Shown here piece by piece: positions 1 to 6,122 of a DNA stretch of 6,244 nt. The notes beneath the pieces are model-generated. The model was not told the origin of the DNA. It saw nothing but the letters and a program-made list of their open reading frames with translations, and did no database searches. The stretch's first letter is position 1, and the number at the start of each line of letters is the position of its first letter. This DNA comes from Coriobacteriia bacterium (GTDB lineage: Bacteria; Actinomycetota; Coriobacteriia; Coriobacteriales; QAMH01), in contig CAAEKX010000273.1 of assembly GCA_900756605.1 (NCBI GenBank), forward strand, positions 1 to 6,244, written 5' to 3'. The position numbers and the translations under genes are program-made.

Positions 1-1
1 C

Positions 2-1990
2 ATCAGTATGCGGCTCATCTGGCCCGAAGGTGCCGAGCCACTCTCTGCGGGACATCGCATCGCCGTCACGGGCAACGTATCATCTCCCAAACTTGACGAT
101 GGCGGCCGATGGAACCATCGCAACGGCTTTGCGGGCATGCTGCGAGCATCGCACGTCGAGGAGCTCGGATATTCTCCGGGCTTGCGCGGATTCGTGACCG
201 CGTTTCGCGACGACTCCTTCGCGCGCGTTGCCTCGATTGAAGGTGATGCAGCGGGCCTGCTTGCCGGGATCTTGCTCGGAAACCGAACGCTCTATGCCGG
301 TTCCGAGCTTGAGCAAGCGTTCCAGACAACGGGACTTGCGCATCTCATGGCCGTCTCGGGTACGCATCTTGCCATCGTGACGATGTTGCTTTCCGCATTG
401 CTCGCGAGAAGCCCCCTGCGGCGCAAGGTTCGTAGCGCCGTACTTATCATTGGCCTCATTATCTACGTGGCGATTACAGGCTTTGCCCCGTCAGCTTTGC
501 GTGCCGCCACGATGTGCTCGGTTGCCCTTGTCCTGGGGGCGCTCAAGACGCGCGCTTCGGCACTGAGCGCGCTGTCTCTGTGCGCACTCGTCTTCCTTGG
601 CCTCTTCCCGCCCATAGCCTTCTCCCTCGGATTCCAGCTCTCCGTACTCTCGGTGCTTGGACTCATCATCTTCGCCAGGCTTGCTGATTGCTGGCTCGGG
701 CATGCGCTGCTGCGACTTCCCCCGAGTCTCGTCTCATCAGTGGCGGCGACCATCGTCGCGTCGTCTGCCACGCTCCCGATGACCGTGACGCAATTCGCGC
801 AGTTGCCGCTCATATCACCTGTAGCCAACTTGCTCGCAGCGCCTCTTGTCACCGGCATGCTTTGTCTCGGTATCATCGCGCTCGTTACCGGCAGCGTCTT
901 CGCTCCTCTCGGAGTCCTGTTACTGCAAATCGCGGCGACCCTTGCATCATGCTGTGCCGCACTCGTGCGCATGCTTGCCGATATGCCGCTTGCGTGCCTT
1001 CCCCTTTCGAGCGCTACGCACGCAATTGCAGTCTTGTTCTGCATTCTGTTCATCGCATTGTGGGCGTTTTGGCCACTTCCTCAGCGTAGCGCAGACTCCG
1101 AGAGAAGGCAGGGCCCTCCCCTACCGCGCAACAAGCTTCTCAAGACATGCACCGCCCTCATAGTGCCCATCGCGCTCGTTCTCCTTCTGGGTTTTGGACA
1201 ATCGGCAAGACCATGGCAAGCGTCGGATGCACGCATAGTGATGCTCGACGTGGGGCAAGGCGATAGCATCCTTATCCAGAGCAAGGCAGCCAGTATCCTC
1301 GTGGACACAGGCAAGCAAGGAGATGTGCTCCTGCGCGAACTTGCCGAGCAAGGCGTCACGCACCTCGATGCCATCGTCATCAGCCACAAGGACGCCGACC
1401 ATGCCGGAGCGCTCAAGAAGCTCGCTGGTGTCGTCGCGGTCGATCACGTATACGTGCATGCAGACTTGATCGGCCAGGCTTTCATGGAGAAGGTTCTCGA
1501 ATCCGCACGCTGGGTGACGAACGGACGCGAAGCCGAGGGCGTGCGTCCTGGTGCCATCTTGCAGGCTGGTCAGTTTTCCCTCAACATCATTGCGCCACAA
1601 GACGGCGGAAAGAGCGAGAACGAGGACAGCCTCGTCGGATTGCTTGAATTCGACGCGGACGGTGATGGCAGTGTCGAAGCACGTGGACTACTCACGGGCG
1701 ATGCCGAAAGCGAGGCGCTGAATCGTGTCGTATCGCAGGTAGGCGATATCGACTTTCTCAAAGTCGCCCACCACGGCAGCAAGGGTGGCCTGACAGACGA
1801 ACAGCTCACGGAGCTTTCCCCCGAAATCGCACTCATCAGCGTGGGGGCCGATAACAAGTACGGACACCCCAGCACCGAGACCGTAAAGATGCTCGAAGAC
1901 CACGGAGTACGTATCTACCGCACCGACAAGCAAGGGGCTATCAGTGTTGGCTTCTCCAGCACGGGAATGCGCGTGACACCGGAGCGGTAG
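2..1990 (+). CDS. comEC: ComEC/Rec2-family DNA internalization channel (5' partial)
   Basis: This is an inner-membrane protein that carries single-stranded DNA into the cytoplasm during natural transformation. The frame is open to the left edge, so the ATG at 8 is probably internal and the true N-terminus lies outside; family members usually run about 700-800 residues and 660 are visible from that ATG. Numbering from it: residues 1-47 resemble the end of the N-terminal OB-like DUF4131 region. Residues 80-360 are the polytopic Competence domain, with the signature HLMAVSGTHLAI at 112-123 and many hydrophobic helices. A further membrane helix lies at about 380-397. A metallo-beta-lactamase-like domain follows at 408-645, with LDVGQGDS (413-420), SHKDADHAG (459-467, the HxDxDH metal motif), TGDAE (563), HHGSKGG (588-594) and NKYGHPS (616-622). 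The nuclease-type metal ligands appear intact, so nothing suggests decay. The gene ends at TAG 1988-1990 and converges on the acyl-CoA synthetase gene. Family is secure; active transformation is not shown. Confidence 0.95.
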   Translation: MSMRLIWPEGAEPLSAGHRIAVTGNVSSPKLDDGGRWNHRNGFAGMLRASHVEELGYSPGLRGFVTAFRDDSFARVASIEGDAAGLLAGILLGNRTLYAGSELEQAFQTTGLAHLMAVSGTHLAIVTMLLSALLARSPLRRKVRSAVLIIGLIIYVAITGFAPSALRAATMCSVALVLGALKTRASALSALSLCALVFLGLFPPIAFSLGFQLSVLSVLGLIIFARLADCWLGHALLRLPPSLVSSVAATIVASSATLPMTVTQFAQLPLISPVANLLAAPLVTGMLCLGIIALVTGSVFAPLGVLLLQIAATLASCCAALVRMLADMPLACLPLSSATHAIAVLFCILFIALWAFWPLPQRSADSERRQGPPLPRNKLLKTCTALIVPIALVLLLGFGQSARPWQASDARIVMLDVGQGDSILIQSKAASILVDTGKQGDVLLRELAEQGVTHLDAIVISHKDADHAGALKKLAGVVAVDHVYVHADLIGQAFMEKVLESARWVTNGREAEGVRPGAILQAGQFSLNIIAPQDGGKSENEDSLVGLLEFDADGDGSVEARGLLTGDAESEALNRVVSQVGDIDFLKVAHHGSKGGLTDEQLTELSPEIALISVGADNKYGHPSTETVKMLEDHGVRIYRTDKQGAISVGFSSTGMRVTPER

Positions 1991-2038
1991 ATGATGAAGA
2001 TACCAATGGCTCCCAAACCCATGCGCGCCTCTGCGACG

Positions 2039-2095
2039 TGACGAAGCATTTCGTTTGGGGCACATGAAACGTGCCCCGGCGGTCGCTTTTCGTCA
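2039..2095. repeat. Palindromic repeat element, copy 1 (imperfect)
   Basis: The inner hairpin pairs GGGGCAC (2057-2063) with GTGCCCC (2071-2077) around a 7-nt loop. The outer arms TGACGAA (2039-2045) and TTCGTCA (2089-2095) are also perfect inverse complements, so the whole 57-bp element is an imperfect palindrome. Its left arm contains the 16-bp string TTCGTTTGGGGCACAT (2050-2065), which recurs exactly at 2112-2127. The right arm has lost the AAACG extension seen in copy 2. Confidence 0.8.
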
Positions 2096-2104
2096 GAAAG
2101 CGGT

Positions 2105-2152
2105 AGGAATGTTCGTTTGGGGCACATCGCGCGTGCCCCAAACGTCAATCCT
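2105..2152. repeat. Palindromic repeat element, copy 2 (perfect 12-bp stem)
   Basis: CGTTTGGGGCAC (2114-2125) and GTGCCCCAAACG (2133-2144) form a perfect 12-bp stem with a 7-nt loop. The flanking AGGA (2105-2108) and TCCT (2149-2152) could extend it past a short internal loop. Both arms lie exactly 62 bp downstream of the corresponding arms of copy 1 (2052 to 2114 and 2071 to 2133), and TCGTCA also recurs at 62 bp (2090 and 2152). This indicates a tandem duplication of a roughly 62-bp unit. The stem is strong enough to act as a bidirectional terminator or an RNA 3'-end stabiliser, but it lacks a T-run on either side. Confidence 0.85.
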
Positions 2153-2173
2153 CGTCAACCCAAAGCGAGAAAC

Positions 2174-2198
2174 GCGCCCCAAACGCTATTCCTCGTCA
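2174..2198. repeat. Repeat half-copy overlapping the ligase 3' end
   Basis: GCGCCCCAAACG (2174-2185) matches the right arm of copy 2 at 11 of 12 bases. It is followed after a 4-nt spacer by TCCTCGTC (2190-2197), just as GCCCCAAACG at 2135-2144 is followed after 4 nt by TCCTCGTC at 2149-2156. The two 22-bp direct repeats are 41 bp apart. The shared TCCTCGTC encodes the last Asp-Glu-Glu of the acyl-CoA synthetase on the minus strand, so the repeat crosses the stop codon into coding sequence. Confidence 0.7.
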
Positions 2199-4021
2199 AA
2201 GACCTCTTGATCCGTGCGACCGGTGAGCTCCTTGGCCATATCGCGCAACTTGAACTTCTGGATCTTGTTGGCCGGGTTCATGGGGAACTCGTCAACGAAG
2301 AACACGAACTTGGGCACCTTGAAGCGCGCGATGCGCGGAATCGCGTACTCGCGCACGTCCTCTTGCGTCATGCCCTCGTAACCCTCACGTGTACGAATGA
2401 AGGCGGTCACGACCTCGCCGTACTTCTCGTCAGGGCAACCCACGACCTGCGCATCGAGAACGCCAGGCATCGTGAGCAGGAAGTTCTCGACCTCGAGCGG
2501 ATAGATGTTCTCGCCACCGCGAATGATCATGTCCTTGATACGGCCCGTGACGCGGAAGTAGCCCTCTTCGTCGATCGTACCCATGTCGCCAGAGTGCAGA
2601 TAGCCGTCCTCGTCGATGGCCTCGGCTGTCTCCTCGGGCATCTTGTAGTAGCCCTTCATGACATTGTAGCCGCGGCAGCACAGCTCGCCGTGCTGGCCCG
2701 GACCCAAGGGCTCACCTGTGTTGACGTCGGCAACCTTGACCGATACCGGTGGATGCTTGCGACCCACCGTCGTGCACTTGTGCTCGACATCGTCATCCAC
2801 GCTCGTCTGCGTGAACACCGGGCTTGTCTCGGTGAGTCCATAGCAGATGGTGATGTCGTGCATGTTCATCTTGTCGATGACCTCCTGCATGGTCGCGGGA
2901 GGACAGGGCGAACCGGCCATGATGCCGGTGCGCAGAGAGGACATGTCGTACTTGTCGAAATCGGGATGGTTGAGCTCGGCGATATACATGGTGGGGACGC
3001 CATACACCGCGGTGGCCTTCTCGCGGTCAATGCCGCGCAGGACCATCTCGGCGTCAAAATCCTCGATGCCCACGATAGTACAGCGATGCGTGAGTATGGC
3101 CATGATGCCAAGCACGCAGCCAAAGCAGTGGAAGTACGGTACCGGCAGGCATACACGATCGTTGGGCGTGAGCTTCATGCCCTCGCCGATGAAGAATCCG
3201 TCGTTGAGGATGTTGCGATGCGTGAGCATGACGCCCTTGGGAAAGCCCGTCGTGCCACTCGTGTACTGCATCATGCAGCAATCGTTGTTATCGAAGGATT
3301 GGGTGACCTTCACAAGCTCCTCGGCATCGACGTATTCGCCAAGTAGGAGCAGCTCGGGCACATTGTAGAAACCGCGATGCTTCTCGGGCCCCATGTAAAT
3401 GAGGTTCTTGAGGAAGGGGTATTCCTCGGTGTTGAGATAGCCACGCTGCTGCGTGAGGGACTCCGGCACGAGTTCGCGGATGATCCCCTTGTAATCGATG
3501 TCGCGATATTGATCGATGATGCAGAGGGCCTTCATATCGCTTTGCTTGAGCACGTAGTCAAGCTCGTTGGACTTGAAGACCGGATTCATCGTAACCATGA
3601 CGACACCAATCTTGGCGCAGGCATACATGAAGGTGACCCAGTCGGGGATATTGCGAGCCCAGACGCCCAGATGGTCGCCTGGGCGCATGCCGATGTAGAG
3701 CATGCCGCGCGCAAGGCGGTCGGTCCTGTCGTTGAACTCCGCATAGGTCCAGCGCAAGTCGCGATCAGGGTAGACCATGAACTCATGATCGGGATCGATC
3801 GCAGTCTGGAAGCGCAGGTAATCGCCGAGCGTCATCTCGGAGAGCAACGGGTAGTCCTGGTCACCAAACTGCGGAACGCTACCATCCTCGCGCGCAGACG
3901 GATGCATGATCTCCTCCGCGCGCTCGAGGCGAAAGTCGATCTCCTCCTGGGTCCACCCGTTTTCCGCGACGAGGTGGTCCGTTGCCATGTAGGCGGGAGA
4001 TTCCTCCATAACCTTTGTCAT
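2186..4021 (-). CDS. AMP-forming acyl-CoA synthetase (AMP-binding family)
   Basis: This enzyme activates a carboxylic acid with ATP to an acyl-adenylate and transfers it to coenzyme A, giving acyl-CoA, AMP and pyrophosphate, most likely in the cytoplasm. The 611 residues contain the family motifs in order: the phosphate-binding loop YTSGTTGFPKG (about 253-263), YGLTETSPV (394-402), HSGDMG (476-481), GRIKDMIIRGGENIYP (493-508, the hinge and A8 region) and the C-terminal lysine motif NKIQKFKLR (585-593). Overall it resembles the medium-chain/ACSF2-like acyl-CoA synthetases. It carries an N-terminal extension of roughly 45 charged residues before the usual start. The position just before the conserved lysine is Asn rather than the usual Gly. 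I chose ATG at 4021: AAGGGGG (4039-4033) lies 11 nt upstream, whereas a TTG at 4030 in the same frame would sit only 2 nt from it. Only 18 nt separate it from the upstream regulator gene, so the two are probably cotranscribed. The acid substrate is unknown; branched-chain, medium-chain or aromatic acids all fit. Confidence 0.93.
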   Translation of the reverse strand: MTKVMEESPAYMATDHLVAENGWTQEEIDFRLERAEEIMHPSAREDGSVPQFGDQDYPLLSEMTLGDYLRFQTAIDPDHEFMVYPDRDLRWTYAEFNDRTDRLARGMLYIGMRPGDHLGVWARNIPDWVTFMYACAKIGVVMVTMNPVFKSNELDYVLKQSDMKALCIIDQYRDIDYKGIIRELVPESLTQQRGYLNTEEYPFLKNLIYMGPEKHRGFYNVPELLLLGEYVDAEELVKVTQSFDNNDCCMMQYTSGTTGFPKGVMLTHRNILNDGFFIGEGMKLTPNDRVCLPVPYFHCFGCVLGIMAILTHRCTIVGIEDFDAEMVLRGIDREKATAVYGVPTMYIAELNHPDFDKYDMSSLRTGIMAGSPCPPATMQEVIDKMNMHDITICYGLTETSPVFTQTSVDDDVEHKCTTVGRKHPPVSVKVADVNTGEPLGPGQHGELCCRGYNVMKGYYKMPEETAEAIDEDGYLHSGDMGTIDEEGYFRVTGRIKDMIIRGGENIYPLEVENFLLTMPGVLDAQVVGCPDEKYGEVVTAFIRTREGYEGMTQEDVREYAIPRIARFKVPKFVFFVDEFPMNPANKIQKFKLRDMAKELTGRTDQEVFDEE

Positions 4022-4032
4022 TGTCAGCAACG

Positions 4033-4042
4033 CCCCCTTCTA
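4033..4042 (-). promoter_or_regulatory. Shine-Dalgarno of the ligase abutting the regulator stop codon
   Basis: On the minus strand the regulator's TAG stop (4042-4040) is followed directly by AAGGGGG (4039-4033), 11 nt before the ligase ATG at 4021. Ribosomes finishing the regulator would stop on the ligase ribosome binding site, which suggests coupled translation. The site also argues against the in-frame TTG at 4030 as the start. Confidence 0.65.
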
Positions 4043-4624
4043 AACCGGCGTATATACGACGGCGAGAAACTTCGCCTTCTGGCCGTCATGGGCACGAACC
4101 TCATGCGGAACGATGGAGTCGTAGTAGATGGACTCGCCGGGATGCAATACGAAAAGTTCCTTGCCGTACTCGATCTCGATCTCGCCCTCCATGCCATAGA
4201 GCCATTCCTCGCCCTCGTGGCCGACGAGCTTGTGACTCGTCTCGCCAGAAGGATCGACGGTGATGATGAAGGGGTCGATATGACGCGATGGCTTGCCGGC
4301 AGCTAGGCTGAAGTAGGACAAATCGCCCGCATCGTTATTCGTCTCGAGGCTCTTGAGGCGCGTGACCTCCTCCATTTGCTCGGACGAGATGTACAGGGGC
4401 CCCAAAGCCTCATCGTCATCCATGAGCGTGCCAAGGCGCACGCCAAGAGCGCGCGTGATCTTGATAAGGGGCGCTAGCGAAGGGGGAAGCTCGCCGTTCT
4501 CAAGGCCAACGATGGTCTCGAGCTCGCACTGGCAGCGGTCTGCCAGATCCTGCTGCGTAAGGTGATGCGCCTCGCGCAGGGTCGTGATTTTGTTTCCCAG
4601 CTTGTTGTTTGCTTCTTCGCTCAT
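4040..4624 (-). CDS. XRE-family helix-turn-helix regulator with C-terminal cupin domain
   Basis: This is a 194-residue probable transcription factor. Residues 8-66 form an XRE/Cro-CI-type helix-turn-helix (KITTLREAHHLTQQDLADRC, then LENGELPPSLAPLIKITRALGV). Residues 120-192 form a single cupin barrel with HKLVGHEGEEWLYGMEG (131-147; His131, His136 and Glu140 are candidate metal ligands) and HPGESIYYDSIVPHEV (161-176, with His174). Regulators of this architecture, such as PuuR-type proteins, usually sense a small metabolite through the cupin. The open frame runs 39 codons further upstream, but ATG 4624 has AAGGAG 6 nt before it, and the extra residues overlap the hairpin and promoter region, so the short form is preferred. 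It lies between the oxidoreductase genes and the ligase gene, transcribed the same way. It probably controls one or both in response to an organic acid or acyl-CoA; the ligand is inference. Confidence 0.92.
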   Translation of the reverse strand: MSEEANNKLGNKITTLREAHHLTQQDLADRCQCELETIVGLENGELPPSLAPLIKITRALGVRLGTLMDDDEALGPLYISSEQMEEVTRLKSLETNNDAGDLSYFSLAAGKPSRHIDPFIITVDPSGETSHKLVGHEGEEWLYGMEGEIEIEYGKELFVLHPGESIYYDSIVPHEVRAHDGQKAKFLAVVYTPV

Positions 4625-4630
4625 GCCTTT

Positions 4631-4636
4631 CTCCTT
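4631..4636 (-). promoter_or_regulatory. Ribosome binding site deciding the regulator start
   Basis: AAGGAG on the minus strand lies 6 nt before ATG 4624. It is a near-consensus Shine-Dalgarno at ideal spacing. It fixes the start at 4624 rather than at the far upstream in-frame codon at 4741. Confidence 0.8.
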
Positions 4637-4645
4637 ATCCTTGCT

Positions 4646-4674
4646 ATTCTTCACTCGCCATCCAAGCGAGTAAA
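4646..4674 (-). promoter_or_regulatory. Candidate sigma-70-type promoter of the regulator-ligase pair
   Basis: Read on the minus strand, TTTACT (4674-4669) resembles a -35 box with 4 of 6 consensus bases. AAGAAT (4651-4646) resembles a -10 box with 4 of 6, and the spacer is exactly 17 nt. Transcription would begin near 4638, leaving a short leader containing the AAGGAG site. Both boxes are individually weak; correct spacing, position and the palindrome between them are what make the call plausible. Confidence 0.45.
4653..4671. promoter_or_regulatory. Palindromic candidate operator within the promoter
   Basis: ACTCGC (4653-4658) and GCGAGT (4666-4671) are a perfect 6-bp inverted repeat around a 7-bp centre. 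Beyond one mismatch a further 2 bp pair (4650-4651 with 4673-4674). The palindrome sits between and partly over the candidate -35 and -10 boxes of the regulator gene, where a dimeric repressor would block RNA polymerase. XRE regulators commonly bind such sites in their own promoters, so autorepression is a reasonable inference. No second copy was noticed in the window. Confidence 0.45.
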
Positions 4675-4702
4675 TCCCATACAGTACCACGTATATCCAA
4701 GA

Positions 4703-4727
4703 ACGGCTCCCCACATTGAGGAGCCGT
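4703..4727 (-). terminator. Hairpin after the oxidoreductase genes, possible terminator
   Basis: ACGGCTCC (4703-4710) and GGAGCCGT (4720-4727) form a perfect 8-bp GC-rich stem with a 9-nt loop, starting about 25 bp past the gamma-subunit stop in the direction of transcription. On the minus strand it is followed by a poor T-tract (TCTTGG), so it may be a weak or partial terminator that lets some transcripts continue into the regulator and ligase genes. Confidence 0.55.
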
Positions 4728-4751
4728 CCACAATAGACCATGTCGGGCTCA

Positions 4752-5288
4752 TCACATAGCTATGCCAAGCTCAAGCGCGGCTAGGTTTTTGTCAACCATC
4801 TCGACCTTGCGTGCGGGGACGGCCTTGCGGATAGCCGCATCGAGCGTCTCGCGCGCGCAGAACTGCGTCTCGGCCCAGAGCTTACCCACGCACACGATAT
4901 TCGCGAGACCCTTGAACCCCTCTTCCTCGGCAGCCGAGGTCGCGGGAATCATGAACGAGGTGATGTCGCTACGCGACGGACCGTTGTTGGTAAGCGCGCT
5001 GTCGATGACCATAATGCCACCAGGCACGATGGCATCCTCGAACTTGTCGACCGATGGCTGGTTCATGGCGATGACCGCCGTGGGATTGGTGATGAGCGGC
5101 GAGCCAATGGGCTCGTCGGCAAGCGTCACCGAGCAGTTCGCGGTTCCGCCTCGCATCTCGGGGCCGTACGAGGGCAGCCACGAAACCTGACGGTCCTCGA
5201 TGAGACCAGCGTAGGCAATGACCTTGCCGCCGAAAAGCAGACCCTGTCCACCAAAGCCAGAGAGGATGAAACGCATTTCCTGATTCAT
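4752..5288 (-). CDS. 2-oxoacid:ferredoxin oxidoreductase, gamma subunit
   Basis: This is the gamma subunit (178 residues) of a CoA-dependent 2-oxoacid:ferredoxin oxidoreductase (KorC/VorC type). The complex oxidatively decarboxylates a 2-oxoacid to acyl-CoA and CO2 while reducing ferredoxin, or runs in reverse. Recognition rests on the N-terminal glycine-rich SGFGGQGLLFGGK (10-22), the strongly conserved SYGPEMRGGTANCSV (40-54) and the full-length fit to the roughly 180-residue family. The ATG at 5288 shares its A with the beta-subunit stop (TAATG overlap). GGAGGT (5302-5297), inside the last beta codons, sits 8 nt upstream, so translation is probably coupled and equimolar. A second Met at residue 5 is too far from this site to be preferred. 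It is the last gene of the oxidoreductase set before a hairpin. Substrate (2-oxoglutarate, branched-chain or aryl 2-oxoacid) cannot be decided from this subunit. Confidence 0.93.
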   Translation of the reverse strand: MNQEMRFILSGFGGQGLLFGGKVIAYAGLIEDRQVSWLPSYGPEMRGGTANCSVTLADEPIGSPLITNPTAVIAMNQPSVDKFEDAIVPGGIMVIDSALTNNGPSRSDITSFMIPATSAAEEEGFKGLANIVCVGKLWAETQFCARETLDAAIRKAVPARKVEMVDKNLAALELGIAM

Positions 5289-6121
5289 TACTGCGCACCT
5301 CCCTCAGCGACGATCTTGCTGTCCTTGGCGCGCTCGGTCGCGGCAGCGGCAACGCTCTCGTAGCCCTCTGCGAGCACGTCACGATACACGCCGAGCGGAT
5401 AATACGGCAGCATGTTCTCGCGCATCCACGTGAAGGAATCCTGCGGCGTCATGCCCCAGTTGGTCGGGCAGGTCGAGACGACCTCGATGAGCGAATAGCC
5501 CACACCGTCCACCTGATTCTGGAACGCCTTCTTGATGGCCTTCTTGGCCTTGCGCACGTTTGCCGGCGTATCCACGGCGACACGCTCCAGATACGCAGGA
5601 CCATCGAGTGTGGCGAGCATCTCGCAGATGCGCACGGGATAGCCTGCGCTCGAGGTATCGCGTCCGTAGGGCGAGGTCTGCGTGACCTGGTGCGGCAGGC
5701 TCGTCGGGGCCATCTGACCACCGGTCATGCCGTAGATCGCGTTGTTGATGAAGATGATGGTGATGTTCTCACCGCGCGTTGCGGCATGCACCGTCTCGGC
5801 CGTGCCGATGGACGCAAGGTCACCATCGCCCTGATAGGCGAAGACGACGTTATCCGGCAGCACGCGTTTGATGCCCGTCGCCACTGCAGGCGCGCGTCCA
5901 TGGGCGGCCTCGACCATATCGCAGCCGAAGAAGTTGTAGCCCATGACCGAACAGCCAACGGGCGTCACACCGACGGTCTTGCCCTCGATGCCGAGCTCAT
6001 CGATGGTCTCGGCGACAAGGCGATGCACGATGCCGTGGGTGCAACCCGGGCAGAAGTTGGTAACGACAGGCAGCAGCGCATTGGGGCGCTCGAAGACGAC
6101 CTTCTCCTCTTTTTCCGCCAT
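5288..6121 (-). CDS. 2-oxoacid:ferredoxin oxidoreductase, beta subunit (TPP-binding)
   Basis: This is the catalytic thiamine-pyrophosphate subunit (277 residues, normal for KorB/VorA-type beta chains). Motifs: NFCPGCTHG (22-30); PVGCSVMGYNFFGCD (54-68); QGDGDLASIG (97-106), the TPP/Mg signature, with NNAIYGMTGGQ (126-136) as its second half; and STCPTNWG (216-223). Cys24, Cys27, Cys57 and Cys218 match the spacing of the four [4Fe-4S] ligands known in related oxidoreductase beta subunits, so the cluster that passes electrons to ferredoxin should be present. I chose ATG 6121 because the MAEKEEK N-terminus fits the family. The same frame is open further upstream to 6232, but that stretch lies over the end of the alpha gene in another frame. 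Only 1 nt separates it from the alpha stop; a weak GGTGAG (6131-6126) precedes it, consistent with coupling. The TGGQxxPT-type loop is typical of 2-oxoglutarate and branched-chain enzymes, but the substrate remains undetermined. Confidence 0.95.
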   Translation of the reverse strand: MAEKEEKVVFERPNALLPVVTNFCPGCTHGIVHRLVAETIDELGIEGKTVGVTPVGCSVMGYNFFGCDMVEAAHGRAPAVATGIKRVLPDNVVFAYQGDGDLASIGTAETVHAATRGENITIIFINNAIYGMTGGQMAPTSLPHQVTQTSPYGRDTSSAGYPVRICEMLATLDGPAYLERVAVDTPANVRKAKKAIKKAFQNQVDGVGYSLIEVVSTCPTNWGMTPQDSFTWMRENMLPYYPLGVYRDVLAEGYESVAAAATERAKDSKIVAEGGAQ

Positions 6122-6122
6122 G

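Larger units (their letters stand above)
1991..2185. other. Convergent intergenic region filled with palindromic repeats
   Basis: This is the 195-bp gap between the stop of comEC (plus strand) and the stop of the acyl-CoA synthetase gene (minus strand). I see no credible gene in it; the only ATG-started frame directly after comEC gives 16 codons. Most of it from 2039 onward is inverted and direct repeats sharing the core CGTTTGGGGCAC, listed separately. Because both flanking genes end here, the region probably serves transcription termination or mRNA 3'-end protection on both strands. No long T-tract follows any of the hairpins, so classical intrinsic termination is not obvious. Confidence 0.75.

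Noticed and set aside
463..1053. A 196-codon minus-strand frame inside comEC
   Set aside because: It is antisense to the membrane domain of comEC, has Ala/Arg/Ser-rich composition and no recognisable family.
1991..2041. A 16-codon ATG frame directly after the comEC stop
   Set aside because: It is very short, has no ribosome binding site of its own and no recognisable content; part of it runs into the repeat element.
2039..2198. CRISPR array
   Set aside because: The repeats are palindromic, differ in orientation, are only two to three in number and lack uniform spacers; no cas genes are nearby.
2117..3346. A 409-codon open frame on the plus strand opposite the ligase gene
   Set aside because: The product is rich in His, Val, Leu, Asp and Arg with no recognisable domain, which is the usual mirror of GC-rich codon use. 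It starts inside the repeat cluster and lies fully antisense to a gene with intact family motifs.
4022..4030. TTG at 4030 as the ligase start
   Set aside because: It lies only 2 nt from the AAGGGGG ribosome site, whereas ATG 4021 has a workable 11-nt spacing.
3377..4306. A 309-codon plus-strand frame opposite the ligase start and the regulator
   Set aside because: It is in the same frame as the previous shadow and spans two well-supported minus-strand genes and their junction. It is low in aromatic residues and has no domain.
4625..4741. A 39-residue upstream extension of the regulator
   Set aside because: It would be translated through the hairpin and promoter-like region. The in-frame ATG at 4624 has a near-consensus ribosome site and begins right before the HTH domain.
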